Shown here one piece after another: positions 32,469 through 41,600 of a stretch of DNA of 64,000 bases (position 1 is the first letter of the stretch; each line of letters begins with the position of its first letter). The notes beneath the pieces were generated by a model that saw nothing but the letters and a program-made list of their open reading frames with translations, was not told the origin of the DNA and did not search any database. This DNA comes from Treponema bryantii. GTDB taxonomy: Bacteria; Spirochaetota; Spirochaetia; Treponematales; Treponemataceae. A program made the translations under genes and the position numbers. The stretch spans positions 186,001 to 250,000 of the forward strand of contig NZ_FORI01000003.1 of the NCBI RefSeq assembly GCF_900113965.1, in the 5' to 3' direction.

Positions 32469-33386
32469 CTATTTTCGAAAAGATTTTCCACTTTTTATGA
32501 AGTCCATGTGGGCTTTATCTTTGGCAGAAAGGCGGCGCTGTCCGAGTTTTAATTCTTCGTGATGAGGGCGGCCATGATTCTGTGGTAAATCCCATACCGG
32601 CTTTTTTGGATGCTGGTCTCCTTTCTGAACATAAGTACTCCACTCTTCAGGCTCCGGAACTTCAAACTTCATGTGTTCGCCTGTAAAAGGATGATCAAAC
32701 TCAAGGGTTCGGGCATGAAGGCAAAGACGATTAAAAGGATCTGTGTGTGCACGGTGTTCTTCATCACCTGCAAGAGGATATCCATGAGAAGCCAGGTGTG
32801 CACGAATCTGATTTTTCTTTCCTGTATCAAGGGACAGTTCAAAAAGAATATGAGTTGATCCCTGTAAAATCATTTTGTAATGAGTACGAGCGGCAACTGT
32901 TTTGAAGTCATGACCTTTGTGATCCTTATCACCTTTCTTAGGAACAAAGCCAACATTGTGGGCATTCTGTGCAAGCGGATCATCAATAAGACCAGTCTCT
33001 GGAAGAGGCTCTGCATTGCGGTTGATTTCTGCAACAGCATGATAGAGGCGCTCAGTTACCATCTGATGCCAGGTATTCATGATTTTTTCCTGAGCCTGTT
33101 CAGTGAGGGCAAACATCATAACGCCGCTGGTATCGCGGTCCAGGCGGTGAACTACATACGGCTTGTGTTTTGCATTTGCAATTCCCTGTTTACGGAGAAG
33201 TTCTTCAAGAACAGATTGCGCAGTTCGAACCTTACTTCCAGGATACGGAACAGAAAGAAGACCTGTTGGTTTATTTATTACTGCAATCCACTGATCGTGA
33301 TACAAAAGTTCAATTTTCTCACGACCATAATCTGCCTTGTGCTCTCTCTTATATTGTGTTGATGCCTTTACCATAGTGGGCGTCAT
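32469..33386 (-). CDS. RluA-family pseudouridine synthase
   Basis: 305 residues. Converts uridine to pseudouridine in rRNA or tRNA. Catalytic motif VHRLDRDTSG with the nucleophilic Asp, preceded by INKPTGLLSVPYPG and followed by GKKNQIRAHLASHGYPLAGD. A basic tail of about 45 residues (ending GKSFRK) extends beyond the usual fold. No S4 domain is seen. ATG 33386 or 33374 could be the start; neither has an SD, and TATAAA lies 8 bp before the first. Target position unknown. A second family member is encoded at 41601. Confidence 0.88.
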   Translation of the reverse strand: MTPTMVKASTQYKREHKADYGREKIELLYHDQWIAVINKPTGLLSVPYPGSKVRTAQSVLEELLRKQGIANAKHKPYVVHRLDRDTSGVMMFALTEQAQEKIMNTWHQMVTERLYHAVAEINRNAEPLPETGLIDDPLAQNAHNVGFVPKKGDKDHKGHDFKTVAARTHYKMILQGSTHILFELSLDTGKKNQIRAHLASHGYPLAGDEEHRAHTDPFNRLCLHARTLEFDHPFTGEHMKFEVPEPEEWSTYVQKGDQHPKKPVWDLPQNHGRPHHEELKLGQRRLSAKDKAHMDFIKSGKSFRK

Positions 33387-33415
33387 TGTAGCACTTTATA
33401 GTAATATATGGAAGA

Positions 33416-34153
33416 TTATATGTTTTCAAGACGCTGCAGGAACTGCTTGGTACGAGGTTCTTTTGGCGATGTAAAAATATCTGATGGAGAACCTTCTTCG
33501 ACAATAAGACCTTTGTCCATAAAGATTATGTGATTGGCTGTGTCGCGGGCGAAAGACATTTCATGAGTTACGATTACCATTGTGGTGCCTTCGGCTGCAA
33601 GCTGTTTGATTACGTTGAGAACCTCGCCGGTGAGTTCAGGGTCAAGCGCTGAGGTTGGTTCATCAAAAAGAATTACGTCTGGATTTACTGCAATTGCACG
33701 GGCAATACCAACGCGCTGCTGCTGACCGCCAGAAAGACTTGAAGGATAAAAATCTGCCTTATCTTTGAGACCAACTTTTTCCAGAGCTTTAAAGGCACGG
33801 TCTTTAGCTTCTGGCTTTGGAACTTTTCTGGCGGTTACAAGACCTTCCATAACATTTTCCAGGGCAGTCATATTTTCAAAAAGATTATAGTTCTGAAAAA
33901 CAAAGGCAGTTTTTCTTCGGATTTCAAGCATTGTTTTTTTAGAAACTTTTTCTAAATCAACATGAATATCATCAAAATCAAGGGTACCGGAATCTGCTTT
34001 TTCAAAAAAGTTGATACAGCGGAGTAAAGTGGTTTTACCGGCACCGGAAGGCCCGATAATTGTTGTAACACTTCCCTTTTCTACGTTCAGCGAAATGCCT
34101 TTGAGAACTTCTGTTTTGTCAAAAGATTTATGTACATCTGTAAGTTTCAGCAT
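33416..34153 (-). CDS. Polar amino-acid ABC transporter ATP-binding protein
   Basis: 245 residues of the GlnQ/HisP class that powers amino-acid import. Walker [14 protein letters not shown]-loop FQNYNLF, signature [15 protein letters not shown], Walker [15 protein letters not shown], and the switch His in THEM. The ATG at 34153 overlaps the permease stop by 7 bp (ATGCTGA), with GGAAGGG upstream. Last gene of a complete operon encoding binding protein, two permeases and ATPase. Substrate not identifiable. Confidence 0.95.
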   Translation of the reverse strand: MLKLTDVHKSFDKTEVLKGISLNVEKGSVTTIIGPSGAGKTTLLRCINFFEKADSGTLDFDDIHVDLEKVSKKTMLEIRRKTAFVFQNYNLFENMTALENVMEGLVTARKVPKPEAKDRAFKALEKVGLKDKADFYPSSLSGGQQQRVGIARAIAVNPDVILFDEPTSALDPELTGEVLNVIKQLAAEGTTMVIVTHEMSFARDTANHIIFMDKGLIVEEGSPSDIFTSPKEPRTKQFLQRLENI

Positions 34154-34881
34154 CCTCTTACCCTTCCAAAGTTTCTATAATTCTTTATACCTTTATACAC
34201 AACTCTCTTTTCTATTTTACGGAAAATGAATTCTACTGCAAGGCATACCACAATATAAATTACAAAAATATCAATATAAGATTCAACGTAGTTATATCCG
34301 TAGGCTGCTTCAATTTTGGCTACTGCTGTAATTTCGCGAACAGTCATCATAAAGGCAAGTGAAGTATTTTTGATGAGGATGACTGTGGTACTGCAGAGAT
34401 TAGGAAGAGCAGAAACAACAGCCTGAGGGAATACTACGCGGTGGAAAGCCTGAAAGCGGGTTTCACCGATGCTGAGTGCGGCTTCTAACTGACCGCGGTC
34501 TACAGAAGAAATTGCAGAACGGAAAACTTCACTCAGTGTTGCAGAAGAATTAATTCCAAAAACTACAAAGGCATAAATCACAGGATTCATTTCAAAAACG
34601 TTGATTGCCCAGCCGGCAGATTTTACTAGCGAGTTCAAAAGACTTGGCATTATGCTGTAGACAATCAGAATCTGAAGTACGATTGGAGTGCCGCGGATAA
34701 AAGAAACAAAGATGCGGCAAATAACATCAAGTACGCGGACTTTGTGAATGCGGGCAAGCGCAATTAAAAGAGCCGGGATTACGGCAAGCAGCAGGGACAC
34801 AATTGTGATTTCTAAAGTCACCGGAATTGCTTTTACGCAAAGCCAGAAGGTTTTGATGAGGTAGGAAAAATCAAGCTGCAT
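34147..34881 (-). CDS. Polar amino-acid ABC transporter permease 2
   Basis: 244 residues, HisMQ-type, about five transmembrane helices. The ATPase-docking loop reads [23 protein letters not shown] 34881 is chosen over a TTG one codon upstream because AGGAGGAG is correctly spaced. It overlaps permease 1 by 11 bp and the ATPase gene by 7 bp, so the three are tightly coupled. It forms the inner-membrane channel with permease 1. Confidence 0.92.
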   Translation of the reverse strand: MQLDFSYLIKTFWLCVKAIPVTLEITIVSLLLAVIPALLIALARIHKVRVLDVICRIFVSFIRGTPIVLQILIVYSIMPSLLNSLVKSAGWAINVFEMNPVIYAFVVFGINSSATLSEVFRSAISSVDRGQLEAALSIGETRFQAFHRVVFPQAVVSALPNLCSTTVILIKNTSLAFMMTVREITAVAKIEAAYGYNYVESYIDIFVIYIVVCLAVEFIFRKIEKRVVYKGIKNYRNFGRVRGC

Positions 34882-35581
34882 CAAGACTCCTCCTTCCCTT
34901 TGAATAATGCTTTTCCAGTTTTAAGAAAATCTGTTCTATGATAAGTGTAAGGCACCAGTAAATGATTGCCAGAGCCAGATAAGTTTCCAGAGAATAAGCG
35001 CCATAGTTTCGTGAGATTATAAGATTACCCGCCCCCATCATATCAATGAGTCCGATTGTAAAAGCAAGACTTCCTTCTTTAAAGAGAGAGATAAGAGAGT
35101 TTCCAAGATTTGGAAGAGCTACAACAATTCCCTGCGGAAGCATAACACGGCGGATTGCCTGTGCCGGGGTAAGTCCTATAGAAAGAGCTGCTTCATATTG
35201 AGAGCGGCCGAGCGCAAGATAAGCAGAACGAATAACTTCTGCAAGAGATGCTCCGTAAATCAATGAGAGCGAAATTATTACATATATGATTTTAGAAGAA
35301 AAATTTAAGTTTACGTCAAAAGCAGCAAGTGCGATTTTTGGAATTCCGTAATAAACGATAAAAAGAAGAACGATACTTGGTGTACAACGGATGATATTTA
35401 TGTAGCCATCTGCAATAGCGCGCACCCAGCGTTTTTTACTCTGCTTCTGGGCAAAAAGAAGGATTGCAAGTGCCATGCCCAGAACGATGGTTCCAAGCAC
35501 GACACCGAAAGTTACACCGAAGTACGGAAGGATTGTGACTAGACTTTTGTAGATTTGAACTGGCGAAAAAGGTCTGGACAA
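34871..35581 (-). CDS. Polar amino-acid ABC transporter permease 1
   Basis: 236 residues, HisMQ-type (PYFGVTFGVVLGTIVLG, RCTPSIVLLFIVYYG, docking loop ALSIGLTPAQAIRRVMLPQG). The start is TTG at 35581, supported by AGGAG 6 bp upstream; no in-frame ATG precedes the first helix. The SD belongs to the tail of a dispersed repeat copy in the 50-bp gap after the binding-protein gene. Confidence 0.92.
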   Translation of the reverse strand: MSRPFSPVQIYKSLVTILPYFGVTFGVVLGTIVLGMALAILLFAQKQSKKRWVRAIADGYINIIRCTPSIVLLFIVYYGIPKIALAAFDVNLNFSSKIIYVIISLSLIYGASLAEVIRSAYLALGRSQYEAALSIGLTPAQAIRRVMLPQGIVVALPNLGNSLISLFKEGSLAFTIGLIDMMGAGNLIISRNYGAYSLETYLALAIIYWCLTLIIEQIFLKLEKHYSKGRRSLDAA

Positions 35582-35582
35582 T

Positions 35583-35623
35583 CCGTACTCCTGTAAAAGG
35601 TGGTTTCGACAAGCTCAACCACC
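35583..35623 (-). repeat. Dispersed repeat carrying the permease SD
   Basis: Core GGTGGTTTCGACAAGCTC..ACC at 35599-35623 with the minus-strand tail TTTTACAGGAGTAC, almost identical to the copy in front of pflA. AGGAG (35592-35588) is the SD of the TTG-initiated permease gene. Confidence 0.8.
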
Positions 35624-35631
35624 GTGAAATC

Positions 35632-36477
35632 TTAGTCACTCACAAAATTAAATACATCCTCTCCGAAGTATTTGAGTGACAGTGCTGATATTGTACCATT
35701 TTCTTTCAATGTTTGCACGGCCTTGTCGTAGGCAGCGGCAAGCTCAACTTCTTTTTTGTTGAACAGAGGCCAGGTTGGAATTCCCTTATATGGAACGTAA
35801 GCAAGCTTATCTGCAAACTGATGGTATGGACCAGTTTCTTTCAAAACATTCTTTTCATATGAAAGCTTGAGTACAAAGTAAGCATCATAGCGGCCTTCAA
35901 GTACCCAGAGGTATGAATCTGCAATATCAAAAACATCAGATGGAACAAGCTTAATCTGATTTGAAGGATGTTTTTCATTGAACTCCTGAATTACAGAGAA
36001 TTGTGCACTCTGTGGAGAAATTGGAATGAGTTTTCCAGAATAGCGGGCAAAACTTTCGAGATCTTTAATCTGGTCAGCATTTTCTTTACGGAAGGCTATA
36101 CCAATTACACTTGCTGCAAGAGGATTGTTTGGAATGAGGAACTTCTTTTTACGTTCTTCTGTAATCCATGCACCCTTTGTACCAACTTGATATTTTCCAG
36201 ATTCTGTACCAATCAAAAGCTCTTCATCGCTTACACCATGGAACTTAAACTCATATTCCGGGAGAAGCTCATCTACAGCTTTAAGAACTGCGAGCTCAAA
36301 ACCATCAGGCTGCCCTTTTTCATCAAGGAAGTCGTAAGGTACATTTGTGATTGTATGTGCAACATTAATTGTACGTACTTTTGTTTTTGCTTTTTTAGAT
36401 TTTGACGCAGCAAAACATGGGGATACAGCAAGCATCATAAATGCTGCTGCCAGTGTAATTTTTAATTCTCTTTTCAT
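35632..36477 (-). CDS. Amino-acid-binding periplasmic protein
   Basis: 281 residues from ATG 36477 (AGGAGG upstream). Signal peptide MKRELKITLAAAFMMLAVSPCFA. The mature part has the family-3 binding-protein pattern: VPYDFLDEKGQPDGFELAVLKAVDELLP, DEELLIGTESGKYQVG, a S-P-Q-S-A-Q hinge region, and a final KYFGEDVF. It delivers an amino acid to the two permeases encoded downstream. A promoter flanked by a long inverted repeat lies 30-70 bp upstream. Ligand unknown. Confidence 0.92.
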   Translation of the reverse strand: MKRELKITLAAAFMMLAVSPCFAASKSKKAKTKVRTINVAHTITNVPYDFLDEKGQPDGFELAVLKAVDELLPEYEFKFHGVSDEELLIGTESGKYQVGTKGAWITEERKKKFLIPNNPLAASVIGIAFRKENADQIKDLESFARYSGKLIPISPQSAQFSVIQEFNEKHPSNQIKLVPSDVFDIADSYLWVLEGRYDAYFVLKLSYEKNVLKETGPYHQFADKLAYVPYKGIPTWPLFNKKEVELAAAYDKAVQTLKENGTISALSLKYFGEDVFNFVSD

Positions 36478-36508
36478 AAATGCCTCCTGAAATATCAAGA
36501 AATAAAAG

Positions 36509-36544
36509 TTGACTTAGAGTACATCTAATTACCTAGTAAGTCAA
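36509..36544 (-). promoter_or_regulatory. Amino-acid ABC operon promoter bracketed by inverted repeat
   Basis: Minus strand TTGACT (36544-36539), 17 bp, TACTCT (36521-36516). Perfect 8-bp arms TTGACTTA (36509-36516) and TAAGTCAA (36537-36544), 20 bp apart, cover the -35 and the base pairs just after the -10, a layout expected for repression. Confidence 0.6.
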
Positions 36545-36596
36545 TAGGTTTTATATATAATTATTCGATAACGGTAATAAATTGTTGTTATAACAG

Positions 36597-36652
36597 GTTC
36601 CCTGACCGAGTTTGCTTCGCAAACGTCGCAGGTCAAGCCGGGGAATGACAGG
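36597..36652. repeat. Dispersed hairpin repeat, CCTGACC..GGTCAAG type
   Basis: CCTGACC and GGTCAAG flank TTTGC-TTC-GCAAA, and the element ends GGGGAATGAC. It resembles the widespread GTCATTCCCC-type intergenic repeat. It lies between the pflB terminator and the amino-acid ABC promoter. Confidence 0.5.
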
Positions 36653-36661
36653 ATATAAAAA

Positions 36662-36687
36662 AAAACGCCTCCTGCTGGAGGCGTTTT
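36662..36687 (-). terminator. Rho-independent terminator of pflB
   Basis: Perfect 11-bp arms AAAACGCCTCC (36662-36672) and GGAGGCGTTTT (36677-36687), 4-nt loop; the minus strand continues with a T-run. Confidence 0.85.
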
Positions 36688-36693
36688 ACTTCA

Positions 36694-36718
36694 GGTGGTT
36701 TCGACAAGCTCAACCACC
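36694..36718. repeat. GGTTTCGACAAGCTCAACC-type dispersed repeat after pflB
   Basis: Complete 25-bp core directly after the pflB stop and before its terminator hairpin on the minus strand. No gene start follows this copy. Confidence 0.75.
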
Positions 36719-36730
36719 GTTTGTATCATC

Positions 36731-39028
36731 TTACAATGAAGCGTGGCAAGTACGAGCGATAACGTCGTCCTGCTGTTCCTTTGTAAGGTTGATGAAGCGT
36801 ACTGCGTATCCAGATACGCGAACTGTGAAGTTAGCATACTCTGGCTTTTCAGGGTGAGCCTGGCAATCCTTAAGTTTTTCAACGCCGAATACGTTTACAT
36901 TCAGGTGGTGAGCACCCTTAGCGAAGTATCCGTCAAGAACGTTTACAAGGTTAGAAACTCGTTCATTTTCATCGTGACCAAGAGCAGATGGGTTGATTGT
37001 CTGTGTGTTAGAGATACCATCAAGAGAGTACTTGTATGGAACCTTAGCAACAGAGTTCAAAGACTTGATAAGTCCCTTTGTTTCTGCACCGTAAGATGGA
37101 GAAGCTCCTGGTGAGAATGGAGCGTGAGCTGGGCGTCCGTTAGGAAGAGCACCTGTAGCCTTACCGTATACAACGTTAGAAGTAATAGTAAGGATAGATG
37201 TTGTAGGCTCAGCATTGCGGTATGTTGGGTGCTTCTTAATCTTTCCAATGAATGTCTTAAGGAGCCATACTGCGATTTCGTCTGCTCTGTCATCATCCTG
37301 ACCGTAGCGTGGGAAGTCTCCTTCTGGCTTGAAGTCACATGCAAGACCGTGGTCATCGCGGATAACCTTAACCTTTGCATACTTGATAGCAGAGAGAGAA
37401 TCTACTACGTGAGAGAAACCTGCAATACCAGTTGCGAATGTACGGCGAACATCTGTGTCGATGAGGGCCATCTCAGCAGCTTCGTAGTAGTATTTATCGT
37501 GCATGTAATGGATAGCGTTCAATGTGTTTACATAGAGGTCGCAGAGCCATTCAAGCATTACATCGTACTTGCGCATAACTTCGTCGTAGTCGAGGTACTC
37601 AGAAGTGATTGGCTGCAATTCAGGACCAACCTGAGCATAAGGTGTAAGACCTGCACCTTCGTCCTTACCGCCGTTGATAGCGTAAAGAAGAGCCTTAGCA
37701 AGGTTAGCGCGGGCACCGAAGAACTGCATTTCCTTACCAGTCTGTGTAGCAGATACACAGCAGCAGATTGAGTAATCATCACCCCAGATTGGACGCATGA
37801 TGTCGTCGTTTTCATACTGGATAGAAGATGTATCAATAGAAATCTTTGCAGCGTACTTGCGGAAGTTTTCTGGGAGTCTCTTTGAGTACAGAACTGTGAT
37901 GTTTGGTTCTGGAGAAGGTCCCATGTTTTCGAGTGTGTGAAGGAAGCGGAAGTCGTTCTTTGTTACCTGTGAACGTCCGTCCTGTCCAAGACCTGCAACT
38001 TCAAGAGTAGCCCAGATTGGGTCACCAGAGAAGAGCTGGTTGTAAGATTCGATACGAGCGAAGCGTACCATGCGGAACTTCATAACCATATGGTCTACGA
38101 GTTCCTGTGCCTTTTCCTCATTAAGGATTCCCTTCTTAATATCGCGCTCGATGTAGCAGTCCAGGAATGTAGAAATACGTCCTACAGACATTGCAGCACC
38201 GTTCTGTGTCTTGATAGCAGCAAGGTATCCGAAGTAAAGCCACTGGAATGCTTCTTTTGCTGTTGTAGCTGGCTTAGAAATATCATAACCGTAAAGGGCA
38301 GCCATAGCCTTCATACCCTTCAAAGCCTTAATCTGCTCAGCAAGCTCTTCGCGCTGGCGGATTACTTCTTCTGTCATTGTTCCGTTACCGCAGTTAGCCT
38401 TATCAGCTTCCTTCTGCTCGATGAGGTAGTCGATACCATAAAGAGCAACACGGCGGTAGTCACCTACGATACGTCCGCGTCCATAAGTATCTGGCAAACC
38501 AGTAAGGATGTGTGCCTTGCGGGCCTTGCGGATCTCTGGAGTATATACATCAAATACAGCGTCAGAGTGAGTTTTGTGGTACTCTGTGAAAATCTTGTGA
38601 AGTTCTGCATTTGGCTTGTAGCCATACATTTCGCAAGACTGCTCTGCCATTTTGATTCCACCGAAAGGCATGAAAGCTCTCTTCAAAGGCTTGTCAGTCT
38701 GAAGACCTACAACCTGCTCAAGCTCCTTTCCTTCCGGACAAATATATCCAGCCGGATGAGAAGTAAGGCCTGTTACAACATCTGTATCAAGGTCAAGAAC
38801 CCCTGATCTCTCCTTTCCATCAAGACCAACTGACTTCTTATTGTGTTCTTCCTTCTGAAGTCTCTGAAGCTCAGCAAAAAGCTTTTCTGTAGCCTTTGTA
38901 GGGCCTGCCAGGAATGATGAGTCACCATCATACTGTGTGTAGTTTGCCTGGATGAAGTCGCGAACGTTGATTTCGCTTGTCCATAAACCGTCAGGATTAA
39001 ATCCTTCCCATTCTGGTCTTAAAGTCAT
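36731..39028 (-). CDS. pflB: Pyruvate formate-lyase (formate acetyltransferase)
   Basis: 765 residues. Cleaves pyruvate with CoA to acetyl-CoA and formate under anaerobiosis, using a glycyl radical. The radical site is Gly740 in R-V-S-G-Y-A-V-R-F near the C-terminus; the active-site cysteine pair lies in [19 protein letters not shown], followed by [17 protein letters not shown]. Length matches E. coli PflB (760). AGAGG lies before ATG 39028. It forms its own unit with a good promoter and terminator. PflA, its activator, is encoded further along the same strand. Confidence 0.97.
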   Translation of the reverse strand: MTLRPEWEGFNPDGLWTSEINVRDFIQANYTQYDGDSSFLAGPTKATEKLFAELQRLQKEEHNKKSVGLDGKERSGVLDLDTDVVTGLTSHPAGYICPEGKELEQVVGLQTDKPLKRAFMPFGGIKMAEQSCEMYGYKPNAELHKIFTEYHKTHSDAVFDVYTPEIRKARKAHILTGLPDTYGRGRIVGDYRRVALYGIDYLIEQKEADKANCGNGTMTEEVIRQREELAEQIKALKGMKAMAALYGYDISKPATTAKEAFQWLYFGYLAAIKTQNGAAMSVGRISTFLDCYIERDIKKGILNEEKAQELVDHMVMKFRMVRFARIESYNQLFSGDPIWATLEVAGLGQDGRSQVTKNDFRFLHTLENMGPSPEPNITVLYSKRLPENFRKYAAKISIDTSSIQYENDDIMRPIWGDDYSICCCVSATQTGKEMQFFGARANLAKALLYAINGGKDEGAGLTPYAQVGPELQPITSEYLDYDEVMRKYDVMLEWLCDLYVNTLNAIHYMHDKYYYEAAEMALIDTDVRRTFATGIAGFSHVVDSLSAIKYAKVKVIRDDHGLACDFKPEGDFPRYGQDDDRADEIAVWLLKTFIGKIKKHPTYRNAEPTTSILTITSNVVYGKATGALPNGRPAHAPFSPGASPSYGAETKGLIKSLNSVAKVPYKYSLDGISNTQTINPSALGHDENERVSNLVNVLDGYFAKGAHHLNVNVFGVEKLKDCQAHPEKPEYANFTVRVSGYAVRFINLTKEQQDDVIARTCHASL

Positions 39029-39049
39029 ATAAAACCTCTTTTGCCTTGG

Positions 39050-39115
39050 GACTCCTTTATGATTCCCTCAGCGATATTATTTACCGATTTCCGAACAGGA
39101 CTCCTTTATGATTCT
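39050..39115 (-). repeat. 17-bp direct repeat in the pflB leader
   Basis: GGACTCCTTTATGATTC at 39050-39066 and again at 39099-39115, 49 bp apart. On the mRNA strand each contains AAAGGAGTCC, a decoy-like SD with no start codon at working distance. Confidence 0.6.
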
Positions 39116-39154
39116 TGCGCGGAATGGAAAAACTTTCCGTATCGGTCTGATTAC

Positions 39155-39183
39155 ATATTAATACATTGTGTACAATTTATCAA
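39155..39183 (-). promoter_or_regulatory. Predicted promoter of pflB
   Basis: Minus strand TTGATA (39183-39178), 17 bp, TAATAT (39160-39155). The spacer contains ATTGT-AC-ACAAT, an imperfect palindrome. A leader of about 120 nt follows. Confidence 0.6.
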
Positions 39184-39195
39184 GTAAAATAATGC

Positions 39196-39243
39196 AAAAA
39201 ACACTAGAATTTCAGTCAAAAACCGCTATATCTAGTGTTTTTT
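39196..39243 (-). terminator. Terminator after the outer-membrane protein gene
   Basis: 13-bp arms AAAAACACTAGA (39196-39208 region) and TCTAGTGTTTTTT (39231-39243), 22-nt loop; minus-strand transcript ends in T residues. It separates the gene from the pflB promoter. Confidence 0.75.
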
Positions 39244-39248
39244 ATACA

Positions 39249-39848
39249 TTAAAACTTCAAAGTTACACCAAATTTAGTAAATGGATAACCTACTTCGAGG
39301 TTCAATCCAAATGATTTACTGAAGAACCAGTTAGCACCAATTGCTTCACCAAACTGGAAGTAATCTGGAACCCAGACACTTGATTTTGGTTTTACAACAG
39401 GAATATTAGCACCAATTCTTGTTACAGCATAAACGTCGAGTGATTCAGGTGGAAGCTGTACGTGATAAGCAGCTTCTCCACCGAAGAAGAGTCCCCAGTA
39501 TGTATCTGTTTCATAAACATAATGACGATTTACAATATCATAATGATCAAGATATTTATAACCATATGCATGAATACCGGCATATCCACCGAATGTAAAT
39601 GGAAGCTTCCAGATTGGCTGTGCATACTGAACTTCTACCATGATAGGTGGAAGGCACCAGTAGCCATCATAAACGTTATAAACAAAATCAGAATAAAGCA
39701 AACCTGCATCTACATTTACAATGAAGTCGCCCTTTTCAATTCCACCACCATAGTTGCACCAGCACTGAGACCAGTCAAAACTCTTTGCAGACAAAGATGT
39801 TCCACAGAGCAGAACAATAAGAGCTGCAATCAATGATCTTTTTTTCAT
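39249..39848 (-). CDS. Putative outer-membrane beta-barrel protein
   Basis: 199 residues from ATG 39848 (AGAGGAG upstream). Signal peptide MKKRSLIAALIVLLCGTSLSA. The mature protein is rich in aromatic residues in alternating patterns typical of beta strands (GDFIVNVDAGLLYSDFVY, LPFTFGGYAGIHAYGY, GLNLEVGYPF) and ends TLKF with a C-terminal Phe, the usual signal for barrel insertion. Function unknown; no enzyme motif seen. Single-gene unit with its own terminator. A periplasmic beta-rich protein is the alternative. Confidence 0.65.
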   Translation of the reverse strand: MKKRSLIAALIVLLCGTSLSAKSFDWSQCWCNYGGGIEKGDFIVNVDAGLLYSDFVYNVYDGYWCLPPIMVEVQYAQPIWKLPFTFGGYAGIHAYGYKYLDHYDIVNRHYVYETDTYWGLFFGGEAAYHVQLPPESLDVYAVTRIGANIPVVKPKSSVWVPDYFQFGEAIGANWFFSKSFGLNLEVGYPFTKFGVTLKF

Positions 39849-39923
39849 AGAAAAAAAACTCCTCTGAATTAATGTATTATATAGAATACCGAATTCATGG
39901 GGAGTGTGTAAATAGAAAAAAAT

Positions 39924-39952
39924 CGTCATCCCGAACTTGTTTTGGGATGACG
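39924..39952 (-). terminator. Dispersed-repeat hairpin, likely terminator of the beta-CASP gene
   Basis: Perfect 9-bp arms CGTCATCCC (39924-39932) and GGGATGACG (39944-39952); the minus strand continues ATTTTTTTC. It belongs to the CCCGAACTTGTTT repeat family also present at 50909. Confidence 0.7.
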
Positions 39953-39959
39953 ACTATAC

Positions 39960-41384
39960 CTAGTCTAATTCGTACTCGGTGTCTGGCGGAACGATTTCTA
40001 CATTCGGGAAGCCGGCTTCTACAAGGTGCTCTTTAAAGCCTTCCTGCTGGTCAACTTCACCATGGATAAGGAAGATTTTCTTGAGACGGCTTGTGTCAAT
40101 TTCCTTAAGCCATTCAATCATTTCGCTGTAGTCGGCATGAGCTGAGAATCCGTTACACTTCTCTACTTTTGCTTTTACCTCATACTTATCGCCAAGAATG
40201 GTAACTTCTTTCTGACCTTCAAAGATACGGCGGCCAAGAGTATTTTCAGCCATATAGCCTACAATCATAATTGTATTCTTAGGATCTGAAATTTCATTAG
40301 CAAGATGATAAAGAACACGGCCGGCTTCACACATACCATCTGCAGAAATGATAATCATTGGACCTTCTTTCTTATTGAGGGCCTTTGAATCTTCTACGCT
40401 GGTTGTATAAATGAGAGAATTGAAACCGAATGGATTTTTATGATGTTTAAGGAAGGCTTCGTTTACACTTTCATCATAACATTCCGGATGTACACGGAAT
40501 ACTGAAGTTGCGTTACTTGCCATAGGTGAATCAACATAAATTGGTACAACAGGAATCTTTTTCTGATCTGTAAGAAGATGTAAATAGAATACAAGTTCCT
40601 GGGCACGTTCAATTGCAAAAGATGGAATTATGATTTTACCCTTCTTTGCGCAGGCATCACGTACAATACGAATCAGTTCCTTCATTGCAAGGTCATGATT
40701 ATCGTGAAGCTTATTTCCATATGTAGATTCAAGATAGATGTAGTCTGGAGCAGGCATATCTGTTGCAGGATTACGGATGATTGGCTTACACTTGCGGCCA
40801 ATATCTCCTGTAAACAGAATACGAGTTTCTTTTTCCGGTTCTTTAGGATTTGGATTGATTGTGACATTTGCAAAGGCTGAACCTAAAATGTGTCCTGCAT
40901 CAAAAAATTCAAGCTGAACATCTGGTGCAATAAACATCTTTCTATTATATGACAATGATACAATCTGATTTGCGGCATTTACACAGTCAATTTCATCATA
41001 CAAAGGCTTCCAGTAAAACTTTTCACCTTTTTTGCTTGCCTGTTTTGCAAGGAATTCTGCATCGTGTGCCTGAATGCGGGCACTATCCATCATTACAAGA
41101 TTTGCAATGTCGCGGGTTGCAGGAGTTGCATAGATATTTCCACGCCAGCCCTTTCTTGTAAGAACAGGAAGAAGTCCACAGTGGTCAAGGTGGCCATGAG
41201 TAAGAATAACGCCTTCAAGGTGGTCGTGATCTATATCAAAATTACGGTTTTTCTCATCTGATTCCTTTCGTTTTCCCTGGAACGAACCGCAATCTATCAT
41301 AAACATTCTGTCATCAATTCTAAAAATATGCTTTGAGCCGGTAACTTCCTCAGCAGCGCCAAGTGAAATGCATTTTATAGACAT
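39960..41384 (-). CDS. Metallo-beta-lactamase/beta-CASP ribonuclease (CPSF-like)
   Basis: 474 residues from ATG 41384 (GGAGGTT upstream). The N-terminus starts MSIKCISLGAAEEVTGS. The metallo-beta-lactamase motif H63-G-H-L-D67-H68 binds two zinc ions. The beta-CASP insert follows (SFAIERAQELVFYL, DSPMASNAT, ISADGMCEAGRV), then FSAHADY and the C-terminal IHGE His. Such proteins process or degrade RNA in the cytoplasm and resemble eukaryotic/archaeal CPSF73. RNA rather than DNA substrate is inferred from family. A long palindrome starts 10 bp upstream of its SD. Confidence 0.92.
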   Translation of the reverse strand: MSIKCISLGAAEEVTGSKHIFRIDDRMFMIDCGSFQGKRKESDEKNRNFDIDHDHLEGVILTHGHLDHCGLLPVLTRKGWRGNIYATPATRDIANLVMMDSARIQAHDAEFLAKQASKKGEKFYWKPLYDEIDCVNAANQIVSLSYNRKMFIAPDVQLEFFDAGHILGSAFANVTINPNPKEPEKETRILFTGDIGRKCKPIIRNPATDMPAPDYIYLESTYGNKLHDNHDLAMKELIRIVRDACAKKGKIIIPSFAIERAQELVFYLHLLTDQKKIPVVPIYVDSPMASNATSVFRVHPECYDESVNEAFLKHHKNPFGFNSLIYTTSVEDSKALNKKEGPMIIISADGMCEAGRVLYHLANEISDPKNTIMIVGYMAENTLGRRIFEGQKEVTILGDKYEVKAKVEKCNGFSAHADYSEMIEWLKEIDTSRLKKIFLIHGEVDQQEGFKEHLVEAGFPNVEIVPPDTEYELD

Positions 41385-41400
41385 ATTCAACCTCCAAATT

Positions 41401-41501
41401 GAAATACCTCTCGGCGAAACTCCATACAAAAAAAGGCTTCCGCGCTCGCTTTGCTCGCTTGTGCAGAATTTTTTTTGTATGGATTTCGCCTACGGTATTT
41501 C
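41401..41501. repeat. About 100-bp imperfect palindrome between divergent genes
   Basis: GAAATACC (41401-41408) pairs with GGTATTTC (41494-41501), GGCGAAA (41413-41419) with TTTCGCC (41484-41490), and TCCATACAAAAAAA (41421-41434) with the T-run through 41483: about 29 paired bases. The 35-nt loop contains a CGAGC-AAAG-CGAGC tandem. No open frame or target duplication is evident. Confidence 0.65.
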
Positions 41502-41585
41502 ACTTCACAGTTAAATTATAAAACGTATTTCCTTATAAAACAAATAAAAAACTCAAGAAATACTCGTCAAGGGATTGTTAAAAAT

Positions 41586-41593
41586 GGTATACT
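41586..41593 (+). promoter_or_regulatory. Extended -10 element 7 bp before a start codon
   Basis: TGGTATACT (41585-41593) forms an extended -10 (TGnTATACT). A -35 is not convincing. ATG 41601 follows after 7 bp with no SD, consistent with a leaderless mRNA. Confidence 0.4.
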
Positions 41594-41600
41594 TTATGAT

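Noticed and set aside
36743-38806. Several plus-strand frames of 120-240 codons opposite pflB
   Set aside because: pflB codon usage leaves the opposite strand open; the products are Cys/Val-rich without motifs, and the pflB motifs are unmistakable.
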